A DNA stretch of 64,000 nucleotides from Streptomyces sp. NBC_00576 (GTDB lineage Bacteria; Actinomycetota; Actinomycetes; Streptomycetales; Streptomycetaceae), in the NCBI RefSeq assembly GCF_036345175.1, contig NZ_CP107780.1:1674001-1738000 (forward strand), read 5' to 3'. This document shows positions 16,298 to 27,019 of this stretch, one piece after another (position 1 is the stretch's first letter; the number at the start of each line of letters is the position of its first letter). The translations under genes were made by a program, and so were the position numbers. Below the pieces are notes generated by a model. That model saw only the letters and a program-made list of their open reading frames with translations. It was not told the origin of the DNA and ran no database searches.

Positions 16298-18046
16298 TCA
16301 CTTCTTCGCCGGCGTGATGTTGCCGACGGTGATGCCCTTGGGGTTGAGGTGCGAGATGTGGCCGCTCTCGGTGCCGGCCGAGGGGTCGATCACGCAGTCG
16401 ATGAGGGCCGGGCCGCCCGAGGCGAGCGCCTCGGTGAGGGCGGCGGTGACCTCGGCGGGTGTGGTCGCGCGGTAGCCCTTGCCGCCGAACGCCTCGATCA
16501 TGAGGTCGTGGCGGGCCGCGCCCATGAGGGTCGTCGGCGAGGGGGCGTCGTCGTACGGGTTGACGTCGTCGCCGCGGTAGACACCGCCGTTGTTCATGAT
16601 CACGGTGACGACGGGCAGGTTGTAGCGGCAGATCGTCTCGATCTCGATCCCGCTGAACCCGAAGGCGCTGTCGCCCTCGACGGCCACGACCGGTGCGCCG
16701 CTCTCGACGGCGGCGGCGATGGCGTACCCCATCCCGATGCCCATGACACCCCAGGTGCCGCTGTCCAGGCGGTGGCGCGGTACGTGCATGTCGATGACGT
16801 TGCGCGCGATGTCCAGGGCGTTGGCGCCCTCGTTGACGATGTACGTCTCCGGGCGGGCGCGCACGACGTCGCGTACGGCCTTCAGGGCGCCCATGAACTG
16901 CATGGGGTGCGGGTCGGCTTCCAGGCGCTTCGCCATCTTGGCGACGTTCTGCGCCGAGCGGGCGCCCAGTTCCTCCCGCCAGGCCGAAGGGGCCGTGATC
17001 TGGCCTGGCTTGGTCCGCTCGGCAAGCGCTTCGAGCACCGACTCGATGTCGCCGACGAGCGGGGCCGCGATGGGCTGGTTGCTGTCGATCTCCCTGGGGT
17101 CGATGTCGATCTGGACGAACTTGGCATCGGGGTTCCACCCGGTCTGACCGTGGCCCAGCAGCCAGTTGAGGCGGGCGCCGATCAGCATCACGACGTCGGC
17201 CTTCTTCAGCGCCAGCGAACGCGCGGTGGCCGCCGACTGCGGGTGGTCGTCGGGCAGCAGGCCCTTGGCCATGGACATCGGTACGTACGGGATGCCGGTG
17301 GACTCGATGAACTCGCGGACCCTGTCGTCGGCCTGGGCGTACGAGGCGCCCTTGCCCAGCACCACCAACGGCCGCTCGGCGCCCGCCAGTAGCTCGATGG
17401 CCCGGTCCACTGCCTCCGGCGCGGGCAGTTGGCGCGGGGCGGGATCGACGAGGCGGCTCAGGGTCTTCGCGCCGTCCGCGGCGGGCATGATGGCGCCGAG
17501 CACCGCGGCGGGGATGTCGAGGTAGACGCCGCCGGGGCGCCCGGAGATCGCGGTGCGCAGCGCGCGGGCGATGCCCCGGCCGATGTCCTCGACGCGGCTG
17601 ACCCGGTAGGCGGCCTTGACGAACGGCTGCGCGGCGGCGAGCTGGTCCATCTCCTCGTAGTCGCCCTGCTTGAGGTCGACGAGGTGGCGCTCGCTGGAGC
17701 CGGAGATCTGGACCATCGGGAAGCAGTTGGTGGTCGCGTTCGCCAGCGCGACCAGGCCGTTGAGGAAGCCGGGCGCCGACACGGTCAGTGCCACGCCGGG
17801 CTTCTTGTTGAGGTAGCCGGCCGCCGCCGCCGCGTGTCCGGCGTTGCTCTCGTGCCGGAAGCCTATGTAGCGGATGCCCTGTGCCTGGGCGAGGCGGGCC
17901 AGGTCGGTGATCGGGATGCCGACCACGCCGTAGATGGTGTCGACGTCGTTCATCTTCAGCGCGTCGACGACCAGGTGGTACCCGTCGGTGAGCTCGGTCG
18001 GAACGTCGGCTGCTGCCGCGGTCTCCAGGGGCGAGGGGGCGGTCAT
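16298..18046 (-). CDS. oxc: Oxalyl-CoA decarboxylase
   Basis: A 582-residue thiamine-diphosphate enzyme converting oxalyl-CoA to formyl-CoA and CO2. It has DTIYGVVGIPITDLARLAQ with the ThDP-activating Glu66 in GFRHESNAGHAAAAAGYL, the family block SAPGFLNGLVALANATTNCFPM, and the C-terminal ThDP/Mg motif GDSAFGFSGIE...IMNNGG. GTWGVMGIGMGYAIAAA is diagnostic for Oxc over acetolactate synthase. Start ATG 18046 has AAGGAGGA upstream. It is transcribed divergently from the oxalate-CoA ligase gene across a 256-bp region holding two ATA-type dyads, and precedes frc. Confidence 0.95.
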   Translation of the reverse strand: MTAPSPLETAAAADVPTELTDGYHLVVDALKMNDVDTIYGVVGIPITDLARLAQAQGIRYIGFRHESNAGHAAAAAGYLNKKPGVALTVSAPGFLNGLVALANATTNCFPMVQISGSSERHLVDLKQGDYEEMDQLAAAQPFVKAAYRVSRVEDIGRGIARALRTAISGRPGGVYLDIPAAVLGAIMPAADGAKTLSRLVDPAPRQLPAPEAVDRAIELLAGAERPLVVLGKGASYAQADDRVREFIESTGIPYVPMSMAKGLLPDDHPQSAATARSLALKKADVVMLIGARLNWLLGHGQTGWNPDAKFVQIDIDPREIDSNQPIAAPLVGDIESVLEALAERTKPGQITAPSAWREELGARSAQNVAKMAKRLEADPHPMQFMGALKAVRDVVRARPETYIVNEGANALDIARNVIDMHVPRHRLDSGTWGVMGIGMGYAIAAAVESGAPVVAVEGDSAFGFSGIEIETICRYNLPVVTVIMNNGGVYRGDDVNPYDDAPSPTTLMGAARHDLMIEAFGGKGYRATTPAEVTAALTEALASGGPALIDCVIDPSAGTESGHISHLNPKGITVGNITPAKK

Positions 18047-18143
18047 GGTCCGAGGTCCTCCTTGGGCAGGTTCTGCCGGAGCGGCTACTTCTCTCACCAT
18101 CCGCAGCGCGTCCGCCCGCGTCCAAGACCCATCGGCGACCAGC

Positions 18144-18209
18144 CGATAAACAGCGTCTATCGAACGCTGGTGGAGGCCTCGCCAACTCCCTTGATAGACG
18201 GCTGCTATC
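18144..18209. promoter_or_regulatory. Two interrupted dyads in the oxc/ligase divergent promoter
   Basis: CGATA-N9-TATCG at 18144-18162 and GATAG-N7-CTATC at 18193-18209 have centres about 48 bp apart. ATA...TAT dyads with an 11-ish base core are typical of LysR-type regulators, and a lysR gene lies directly downstream of the ligase gene. Confidence 0.55.
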
Positions 18210-18302
18210 GGCCGTTCACCAGTGCGTATTGGACGCCGACCGCAGGTCACCGCAGGCTCGCAGAGGACTGCTTCATCAGATCTGGCGCGAGGGGGTGGGG
18301 TC

Positions 18303-19877
18303 ATGGCCGTTCCGGCCGCGGCATCCGTGCGCGACGCGAACCGGTACCGGCCGCCGGCGGTCACGGGCCTCGTCGATCTCCTCGACCGGCAGGTGCGGGA
18401 ACGCCCGTACGCCCGGGCTCTCGTCGTCACCGGCGAACGGGTGCACGTGTCCTATCGGGGCCTCGCCGCGCTGGCCGACGACGTGGCGGATCGCCTCGGC
18501 CGTACCGGGCTGGGGCGGGGTGACGCGGTCGGTCTGATCTGTGCCAACACCGTCGAGTTCGTCGTGGCGTTGCTGGGTGCGGCGCGGGCGGGCCTGGTGG
18601 TCGCTCCGCTGGATCCCGCGCTGCCCGTGTCTCAACTCTCGGCGCGGCTGGGGGCGTTGGGGGCGCGGGCAGTTGTTGTCGGCCCTTCGGTGTCCGGGGG
18701 TGCGCTTCCGGTCCCTGTGTGGCCCCTGCGGGTGGACGTCTCCCGGGCGGGTACGGCGACGGTCACGCTCGAGACCGGGGCCGCTCCCGAAGTGCCGGGC
18801 GCCGCTGGCGAGTTGTCGGACCGTGACGCCCTCGTCCTGTTCACCGCGGGGACCACCGACCGGGCGAAGATGGTCCCACTGACCCACGCCAACGTGGCCG
18901 CATCCGTCCAAGGCGTCTGCGCCACCTATGAGTTGGGCCCAGGGGACGCGACGGTCGCGGTGATGCCGTTCTTCCACGGCCACGGGCTGTTCGCAGCGCT
19001 GCTGGCCTCCCTGGCCAGCGGAGGGTGCGTCCTGTTGCCCGCGCGCGGACGGTTCTCTGCGGGTACGTTCTGGGACGACATGCGGGCCGTGACCGCCACC
19101 TGGTTCACCGCGGTGCCGGCCATCCACGAGATCCTCCTGGACCGTTCGGAGCGGGAGTATCCGGGCCCGCAGACTCCGCCCCTGAAGTTCGTACGGAGTT
19201 GCAGCGCTCCCCTCAACACCGCCACGCAGCGCGCGCTGGAGCGCACGTTCGGCGCGCCGCTGCTGTCCGCGTACGGGATGACCGAGTCCTCGCACCAGGC
19301 GACCAGCGAGCCGCTGCCCGAGCGGGGCGCCCTGAAGCAGGGGTCGGTCGGACGGCCGACCGGGGTCGAGGTGCGGGTCGTCGACCGGAGCGGGCGGGCG
19401 TGTCCGGTGGGCGTCGAGGGCGAGGTGTGGGTGCATGGTCCGACCGTCGCCCGGGGCTATCTCGCCGACCGTGACGGGTCGGCGTACACCTTCGTCGACG
19501 GGTGGCTGCGCACCGGTGACCTGGGCACGCTGGACGAGGACGGGTATCTGTCGCTGACGGGGCGGATCAAGAACCTCATCAACCGGGGCGGGGAGAAGAT
19601 CTCGCCCGAGCATGTCGAGGACATCCTCGCCGGTTGCCCGGGCGTCGCCGAGGCGGCCGTGTTCGCCGTACCCGACGCGGTGTACGGGCAGCGGGTCGGC
19701 GCCGTCGTGGTGGTGCGGGAGGGCGAGAGCGTGGGGACAGCGGAGATCCTGCGGTACTGCCGGGACCGGCTCGCCGCGTTCGAGGTGCCCGACCGGCTCG
19801 ATGTGGTCGCGGCCCTGCCGTACACCGCGAAGGGGGGACTGGACCGGAAGGCGGTACAGGCCCGGTACGCGCCCTGA
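18303..19877 (+). CDS. Oxalate--CoA ligase (AAE3/Pcs60-type AMP-forming synthetase)
   Basis: A 524-residue ANL-superfamily enzyme expected to make oxalyl-CoA from oxalate, ATP and CoA. The P-loop at 181-192 is TAGTTDRAKMVP, a variant of TSGTTGRPKG. Several blocks closely follow plant AAE3 and yeast Pcs60: MPFFHGHGLFAALLASLASG, GRFSAGTFWDDMRAVTATWF, FVRSCSAPLNTATQRALERT, YGMTESSHQATSEPLPERG and GRIKNLINRGGEKISP. The C-terminal catalytic Lys lies in YTAKGGLDRKAV. The gene is divergent from oxc and convergent with lysR (9-bp gap). Start ATG 18303; GTG 18300 is an alternative. The position next to oxc strongly supports oxalate as substrate. Confidence 0.87.
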   Translation: MAVPAAASVRDANRYRPPAVTGLVDLLDRQVRERPYARALVVTGERVHVSYRGLAALADDVADRLGRTGLGRGDAVGLICANTVEFVVALLGAARAGLVVAPLDPALPVSQLSARLGALGARAVVVGPSVSGGALPVPVWPLRVDVSRAGTATVTLETGAAPEVPGAAGELSDRDALVLFTAGTTDRAKMVPLTHANVAASVQGVCATYELGPGDATVAVMPFFHGHGLFAALLASLASGGCVLLPARGRFSAGTFWDDMRAVTATWFTAVPAIHEILLDRSEREYPGPQTPPLKFVRSCSAPLNTATQRALERTFGAPLLSAYGMTESSHQATSEPLPERGALKQGSVGRPTGVEVRVVDRSGRACPVGVEGEVWVHGPTVARGYLADRDGSAYTFVDGWLRTGDLGTLDEDGYLSLTGRIKNLINRGGEKISPEHVEDILAGCPGVAEAAVFAVPDAVYGQRVGAVVVVREGESVGTAEILRYCRDRLAAFEVPDRLDVVAALPYTAKGGLDRKAVQARYAP

Positions 19878-19886
19878 GGACAGGGG

Positions 19887-20822
19887 TCAGCGCACGCGGG
19901 GCTCGGCGGTCGGCAGGGGGCGGGCGAAGAAGTCGTCCAGGGACAGGCCCGTCGCGGCGTTGACGAACGCCCGCGCGGCGACCGAGCCGGGGGTGGCCGC
20001 GTGGATCGCCACCGAGACCTGGGCGCCGGCCTCCGGGTCGACCAGGGGCAGCGCTCTCGTCCGGCCGACGACCGGCATGGCGCGCAGCCAGGTGTGCGGC
20101 ACGATGCTGGCCCAACCGCCGCCGCCCACATGGGCGTAGAGGGAGGCAATGGAGTCCGTCTCGACCTGCGGGGTCACCACGAACCCCTTCTCCGCGAACA
20201 CGGTGTCTACAATCTGCCGGATCCGCATGTCGGGCGTCAGCAGCGCGAGCGGCAGCTGGGCCGCGTCCGCCCAGGTCACGGTGGCGGACTGGGCCACGAG
20301 TTGGTCGTCCGAGACCAGCAGCATGTACCGCTCCTGGTAGAGGGGGACGACCTGCAGGCCCTCCTGGTCGCCCGGGTCGAAGTGGGCGATCGCCACGTCC
20401 AGTTCGTAGTCGCGCAGCTGGCGGTGGAGTTCCTTGGTCGAGAGGCGGGAGCGGACCTGCACCTTGGCCAGCGGGTGTGCCGCGCAGAACGCGGCCACGG
20501 GAAGCGCCAGGGTCGTGGACGCCGTGGGGTCCGTGCCCAGGCGCAGCGTTCCCGTGATGCCGGACTGCACGGCGGCCACCTCGGCCTTGAACGCGTCCTG
20601 TTCGGCGAGGATGCGCTTGGCCCACACGACGAGCCGTTCGCCTTCCGGAGTGAGGCCCTGGTAGTTGTGGCCGCGGTTGATCAGGGTGACGTTCAACTCC
20701 CGCTCCAGCTTGGCGATCGCCGCCGAGAGCGCCGGCTGCGACACGTAGCAGGACTCCGCCGCCCGGGCGAAATGCCGTTCCCTCGCCACCGCCACGAAGT
20801 ACTCCAGCTGCCGGAACAGCAT
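19887..20822 (-). CDS. LysR-family transcriptional regulator
   Basis: A 311-residue protein. The N-terminal helix-turn-helix is MLFRQLEYFVAVARERHFAR...AESCYVSQPALSAAIAKLERE; the effector domain begins near GTLRLGTDPTASTTLALPVA and ends with GGWASIVPHTWLR. It sits 46 bp after the formate dehydrogenase delta gene on the same strand and faces the oxalate-CoA ligase gene. Inference: it senses oxalate, oxalyl-CoA or formate and controls the oxc/ligase promoter (dyads at 18144-18209) and perhaps fds. It may be read through from the fds operon, since no terminator separates them. Confidence 0.88.
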   Translation of the reverse strand: MLFRQLEYFVAVARERHFARAAESCYVSQPALSAAIAKLERELNVTLINRGHNYQGLTPEGERLVVWAKRILAEQDAFKAEVAAVQSGITGTLRLGTDPTASTTLALPVAAFCAAHPLAKVQVRSRLSTKELHRQLRDYELDVAIAHFDPGDQEGLQVVPLYQERYMLLVSDDQLVAQSATVTWADAAQLPLALLTPDMRIRQIVDTVFAEKGFVVTPQVETDSIASLYAHVGGGGWASIVPHTWLRAMPVVGRTRALPLVDPEAGAQVSVAIHAATPGSVAARAFVNAATGLSLDDFFARPLPTAEPRVR

Positions 20823-20868
20823 GAACGACTCCTCTCTGTCCGGGGCCGCCCCAGCCTAGGTCAGCGCG

Positions 20869-21081
20869 TCAGCGCAGGAGCTTCACGGCGGCCACCACCA
20901 GGGGGTCAAGACCGTCCGCTCCGGCGTCGACGAACTCGTACAGCCTGGTACGCATGCGCGGGTCCCAGAACCTGCCGATGTGCCCCGCGATCTCCTTGGC
21001 GGCCCGCTCACCCGGCAGGTGTCCGAGGTTCGCGGCGATGTCGTTCGCCATCCTGCGCTCCGCCGGCACGGTCGCGGCCAT
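20869..21081 (-). CDS. fdsD: NAD-dependent formate dehydrogenase, delta subunit
   Basis: A 70-residue protein of the FdsD family: RMANDIAANLGHLPGERAAK, HIGRFWDPRMRTRLYEFV and a C-terminal DPLVVAAVKLLR. FdsD is a small subunit/assembly factor of cytosolic molybdenum formate dehydrogenases, found last in fdsGBA(C)D operons. It starts one base past the stop of the alpha-subunit gene. Length and gene order match the family. It helps insert or stabilise the molybdopterin cofactor. Confidence 0.88.
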   Translation of the reverse strand: MAATVPAERRMANDIAANLGHLPGERAAKEIAGHIGRFWDPRMRTRLYEFVDAGADGLDPLVVAAVKLLR

Positions 21082-21082
21082 C

Positions 21083-23895
21083 TCAGTCCACCACCATGAC
21101 CAGGTCGTCCGCCGCCGGTTCGGCTTCGGCGGCCTGGCTGGGGCGGGCGAGGCCGACCTGTACGGCGGTCACCTTGTACTCCGGGCAGTTGGTCGCCCAG
21201 TCGGAGTTCTCCGTGGTCACCACGTTGGCGCCGGTCACGGGGTGGTGGAAGGTGGTGTAGACGACCCCGGTCGGCATCCGGTCGGAGATCTCCGCGCGCA
21301 GTGTCGTCCGCCCGACGCGGCTGGCGAGGGTGACCATGTCGCCGTCCTTGATGCCGCGGTCCTCGGCGTCGTGGGGGTGCAGTTCGAGGATGTCCTCGGG
21401 GTGCCAGGCGACGTTGCCGGTACGGCGGGTCTGCGCGCCGACGTTGTACTGGCTGAGGATACGTCCCGTGGTCAGCACCAGTGGGAAGCGCCGGGTGCTG
21501 CGTTCGTTGGTCGGTACGTAGGAGGTGACCACGAACCTGCCCTTGCCGCGCACGAATTCGTCCACGTGCATGATGGGCGTTCCTTCCGGCGCCTCCTCGT
21601 TGCAGGGCCACTGGACGCTGCCGAGCTTGTCTAGGAGGTCGAAGGAGACACCGGTGAACGTCGGTGTGACGGAGGCGATTTCATCCATGATCCGGCTCGG
21701 GTGGTCGTACGCCATCGGGTAGCCCATGGCGGTGGCGATCTCGCTGACGATCTGCCACTCGTGCTTGCCGGTCTTCGGCTTCATCACCGCGCGGACCCGG
21801 TTGATCCGGCGTTCGGCGTTGGTGAACGTGCCGTCCTTCTCCAGGAACGACGCCCCGGGCAGGAAGACGTGCGCGAACTTGGCCGTCTCGTTGAGGAACA
21901 GGTCCTGTACGACGACCAGTTCCATCGCTTCGAGCGCGGCGGTGACGTGCTTGAGGTTGGGGTCCGACTGGGCGATGTCCTCGCCGTGGACGAACAGGCC
22001 GCGGAAGGTGCCGTCGATCGCCGCGTCGAACATGTTCGGGATACGAAGTCCCGGTTCGGCGAGGAGAGTTCCGCCCCAGAGGTTCTCGAAGACGGTGCGT
22101 ACCGCGTCGTCGGAGACGTGCCGGTAGCCGGGGAGTTCGTGCGGGAACGAGCCCATGTCGCAGGAGCCCTGCACGTTGTTCTGGCCGCGCAGCGGGTTCA
22201 CGCCGACGCCGTCCCGGCCGATGTTGCCGCACGCCATCGCGAGGTTGGCCATTCCCATGACCATGGTCGAGCCCTGGCTGTGCTCGGTGACGCCGAGGCC
22301 GTAGTAGATGGCTCCGTTGGGGGCGGTCGCGTACAGCCGTGCTGCGGCGCGCAGTTCGGCGGCCGGTACGCCGGTGATCGGTTCGACCGCCTCCGGGCTG
22401 TTCTCGGAGCGGGCGACGAACTCCGCCCACTCGTCGAAGTCCTCGCACCTGGCGTCCACGAAGGGCCGGTCGAACAGGCCCTCGGTGACCACCACATGGG
22501 CCATGGCGTTCACGACGGCGACGTTGGTGCTCGGCCTGAGCTGGAGGTGGTGCTCGGCCTCGATGTGTGGCGAGCGTACGAGGTCGATGCGGCGCGGGTC
22601 GACCACGATGAGCTTGGCGCCCTCGCGCAGCCGACGCTTCATCCGGGAGGCGAACACCGGGTGCCCGTCGGTGGGGTTGGCGCCGATCACCATGATCACG
22701 TCGGCCTCGGCCACGGAACGGAAGTCCTGGGTGCCGGCCGACTCGCCGAAGGTCTGCTTGAGCCCGTATCCCGTCGGGGAGTGGCAGACACGGGCGCAGG
22801 TGTCGACGTTGTTGTTGCCGAAGGCCGCGCGCACCATCTTCTGTACGACGTACACCTCTTCGTTGGTGCACCGCGAGGAGGTGATGGCGCCGACCGAGCT
22901 CGTTCCGTACCGGTCCTGGAGCTCGCGCATGCGGCGGGCGACGGTGCCGATCGCCTCGTCCCACTCGACCTCGCGCCACGGGTCGGTGATCCGGTCCCGC
23001 ACCATGGGCTTGAGTTGGCGGTCGGGATGGGTGGCGTAGCCGAAGGCGAAGCGGCCCTTCACGCATGAGTGGCCCTCGTTCGCGCCACCGTCCTTGTACG
23101 GCACCATGCGCACCAGTTCGTCGCCGCGCAGCTCGGCCTTGAAGGAGCAGCCGACACCGCAGTAGGCGCAGGTGGTCACAACCGACCTGGTGGGCATGCC
23201 GAGTTCGACGACCGAACGCTCCTGGAGGGTCGACGTCGGGCAGGCCTGGACGCAGGCTCCGCAGGAGACGCACTCGGAGTCCATGAACGTCTCGCCGGCG
23301 CCCGCCGAGACCTTGGAGTCGAAGCCGCGCCCCTCGATGGTCAGCGCGAACGTGCCCTGCACCTCGCCACAGGCCCGTACGCAGCGGGAACAGGCGATGC
23401 ACTTGGACGGATCGAAGTCGAAGTAGGGGTTGGAGGTGTCCTTCTCGGCGTCGAGGTGGTTCTCCCCCTCGTAGCCGTAGCGGACCTGCCTCAGCCCCAC
23501 CACGCCTGCCATGTCCTGGAGTTCGCAGTCCCCGTTGGCCGGGCAGGTGAGGCAGTCGAGGGGGTGGTCGGAGATGTAGAGCTCCATGACGCCCTGGCGG
23601 AGTTTTTCCACCTTCGGTGTCTGGGTGCTCACCTTCATGCCGTCGGCGCACGGTGTGGTGCAGGACGCCGGGGTACCGCGCCGGCCGTCGATCTCGACCA
23701 CGCACAGCCGGCAGGAGCCGAAGGCCTCCAGGCTGTCGGTGGCGCACAGTTTGGGGATGTCGACGCCGGCCTGTGCGGCGGCGCGCATCACCGAGGTCCC
23801 CTCGGGGACGGTCACCGGCAGACCGTCCACCTCGACCGACACCGTTGCCGGGCCGGGCCGTTCCGGGGTTCCGAAGTCGGGTTCCTTGAGGAGTG

Positions 23896-23899
<4 letters not shown>
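21083..23899 (-). CDS. fdsA: NAD-dependent formate dehydrogenase, catalytic alpha subunit
   Basis: A 938-residue molybdopterin enzyme oxidising formate to CO2. Residues 20-90 form a 2Fe-2S domain (Cys52, Cys63, Cys66, Cys80). Residues ~110-225 carry a His-Cys3 cluster (HPLDCLTCPANGDC) and two ferredoxin-type 4Fe-4S motifs (CIACSRCVRAC, CVSCGACVQAC). CAYCGVGC near 244 opens the bis-MGD part, and the Mo ligand is Cys372 in DTCARVCHSPTG, so the enzyme is a Cys and not a Sec type. A MopB C-terminal domain follows. The start overlaps the beta-subunit stop (ATGA). This layout is FdsA of the NADH-producing enzyme, not membrane FdnG. Confidence 0.95.
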
Positions 23900-25532
<1,633 letters not shown>

Positions 25533-25536
<4 letters not shown>

Positions 25537-26036
25537 GAGGAGACCGCCCCGTCGAGTGTTTCGTTGAGCGTCCCGTTGAGGATCGAGCCCAGTCGGGCCG
25601 GGCCCACTCGTCCGTACAGCCTTCCGTTCGCCTCCACCGCCGGACCCAGCGCACAGTTGCCCAGGCAGAAGACCTGCTCGACGGTCACCGAACCGTCCGC
25701 CGAGGTCTCCCCCAGGGTCAGTCCGCTCTCGCGCGCGTATCCCACGAGGCGGTCGGCGCCCAGGGCTTGGCAGGCCTCCGCACGGCAGATGCGCACGGTG
25801 GTACGGCCCGCGGGCTCGCGGCGGAAGTCGTGGTAGAAGGTCACCACTCCGTGGACGTCCGCCCGGGAGAGGTTGAGCTCGTCGGCGAGCACCGGAATCG
25901 CCTCCTGCGGCACATGGCCCAACTCGGCCTGAACCGCGTGCAGTACGGGCAGCAGCGCACCGCGCTGACCTCGATGATCGGCCACCACCCTCCGGACCAC
26001 ACTCTCGACCGACATGTCGCTCCCGCTGGTCGTCAT
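25533..26036 (-). CDS. fdsG: NAD-dependent formate dehydrogenase, gamma subunit (2Fe-2S)
   Basis: A 167-residue NuoE-like thioredoxin-fold subunit with 2Fe-2S ligands Cys84 and Cys89 (CRAEAC) and Cys124 and Cys128 (CLGNC). It is first in the fdsGBAD operon. Start ATG 26036 follows GGAGCG. The upstream 250 bp shared with gntR2 contain two GntR-type dyads (26110-26125 and 26187-26206), so the operon is probably under GntR control. Confidence 0.93.
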
Positions 26037-26109
26037 GATCGCTCCGCCTTCCGTCACGCGGGTCCCCGGCGTCCTGGGTGAGGGTTGCAGGAGACTGAGA
26101 CAATACCCC

Positions 26110-26125
26110 ATACAGGCTTCTGTAT
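26110..26125. promoter_or_regulatory. GntR operator candidate, perfect dyad ATACAG-GCTT-CTGTAT
   Basis: A perfect 6-bp inverted repeat with a 4-base spacer, 74 bp upstream of the fdsG start. It matches the inner part of the proposed consensus GCATACAG-N4-CTGTATGC. Confidence 0.65.
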
Positions 26126-26186
26126 ACAGACGACAGTCAGAACTCCACCCGTGATCGACTCTCGCGGCCGACCGTCCGCCATGTTG

Positions 26187-26206
26187 CATACCAAAACCTG
26201 TATGCT
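26187..26206. promoter_or_regulatory. GntR operator candidate, GCATAC-N8-GTATGC dyad
   Basis: A perfect 6-bp inverted repeat with an 8-base spacer between the divergent fds operon and gntR2, about 80 bp upstream of the gntR2 start. It matches the outer part of the same consensus as the dyad at 26110. Confidence 0.65.
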
Positions 26207-26287
26207 GAAATCGTCGTCGGCAGCCCTCTCGGCGGCCACCTCTTGGTAAAAGCCGTCGGCCCGGCGGCAGAGCAGAACGGGACAATC

Positions 26288-26977
26288 ATGCGCGAGGCAC
26301 TCACGGCCGCAGCGTCCCGGCGCGTCACCCGCCCGGCACCTCTGCGCCAGGCCGTGTACGACGCCCTGACCGAACTGATCGTCAGCGGCTCGCTCAAACC
26401 CGGCCAGCACCTGGTCGAGGCCGAACTCGCCGAGCACCTCGGAGTCAGCCGCCAGCCGGTCCGCGAGGCCCTGCAGCGCCTCCAGACCGCCGGCTGGGTC
26501 GACCTGCGGCCCGCACAGGGCGCCTTCGTCCACTCCCCCACCGAGGAAGAGGCCGCCCAACTCCTCGGCGTCCGCTCGGTACTGGAGACCTACTCGGCCC
26601 AGCTCGCCGCCCGCAACGCGACATCCGAGGACGTCGAGCGCCTCTGCGAGCTCCAGACGGAGGGCGTCGACGCGCTCGCCGCCGGCGACGTCGAGCGACT
26701 CGTCGCGGCCAACACCGCCCTGCACGCCTACGTCACCGCCTTGGCCGCCAACGACGTACTGGCCGAGATGCTCTCGCAGGTGGGCCAGAAGGTGCGCTGG
26801 TACTACACACCCATCGCCAAGCCCCGGGGCAAGGAAGCCTGGAACGAGCACACGCAGCTCATCAAGGCCATCGCCAAGGGCGACGCGGACCGCGCGGGCG
26901 AGGTCATGCGCAAGCACACTGAACGCACGACCGACTTCTACCGCAGGCAGATCGCCGCCGGGGCGGGCCAGGACTGA
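26288..26977 (+). CDS. GntR/FadR-family transcriptional regulator (gntR2)
   Basis: A 229-residue paralogue of the regulators at 12432 and 27993. The HTH segment runs LRQAVYDALTELIVSGSLKPG to HLGVSRQPVREALQRL; the FCD domain has NTALHAYVTALAANDVL and KVRWYYTPIAKPRG. It is divergent from fdsGBAD, with two dyads between. Start ATG 26288 is chosen by alignment with its paralogues; ATG 26243 is possible. Inference: autoregulated repressor of the formate dehydrogenase operon responding to an oxalate-pathway metabolite. Confidence 0.9.
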   Translation: MREALTAAASRRVTRPAPLRQAVYDALTELIVSGSLKPGQHLVEAELAEHLGVSRQPVREALQRLQTAGWVDLRPAQGAFVHSPTEEEAAQLLGVRSVLETYSAQLAARNATSEDVERLCELQTEGVDALAAGDVERLVAANTALHAYVTALAANDVLAEMLSQVGQKVRWYYTPIAKPRGKEAWNEHTQLIKAIAKGDADRAGEVMRKHTERTTDFYRRQIAAGAGQD

Positions 26978-27019
26978 CAGTCCGAGAAACATCTGAACGG
27001 GCCCTCCGCAGGCTGGAGT

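Noticed and set aside
14924..17392. An 822-codon open frame on the plus strand opposite frc and oxc
   Set aside because: It mirrors the coding strand of two unmistakable enzymes and is low-complexity Gly/Val/Asp/Arg-rich. It is a shadow frame typical of high-GC DNA.
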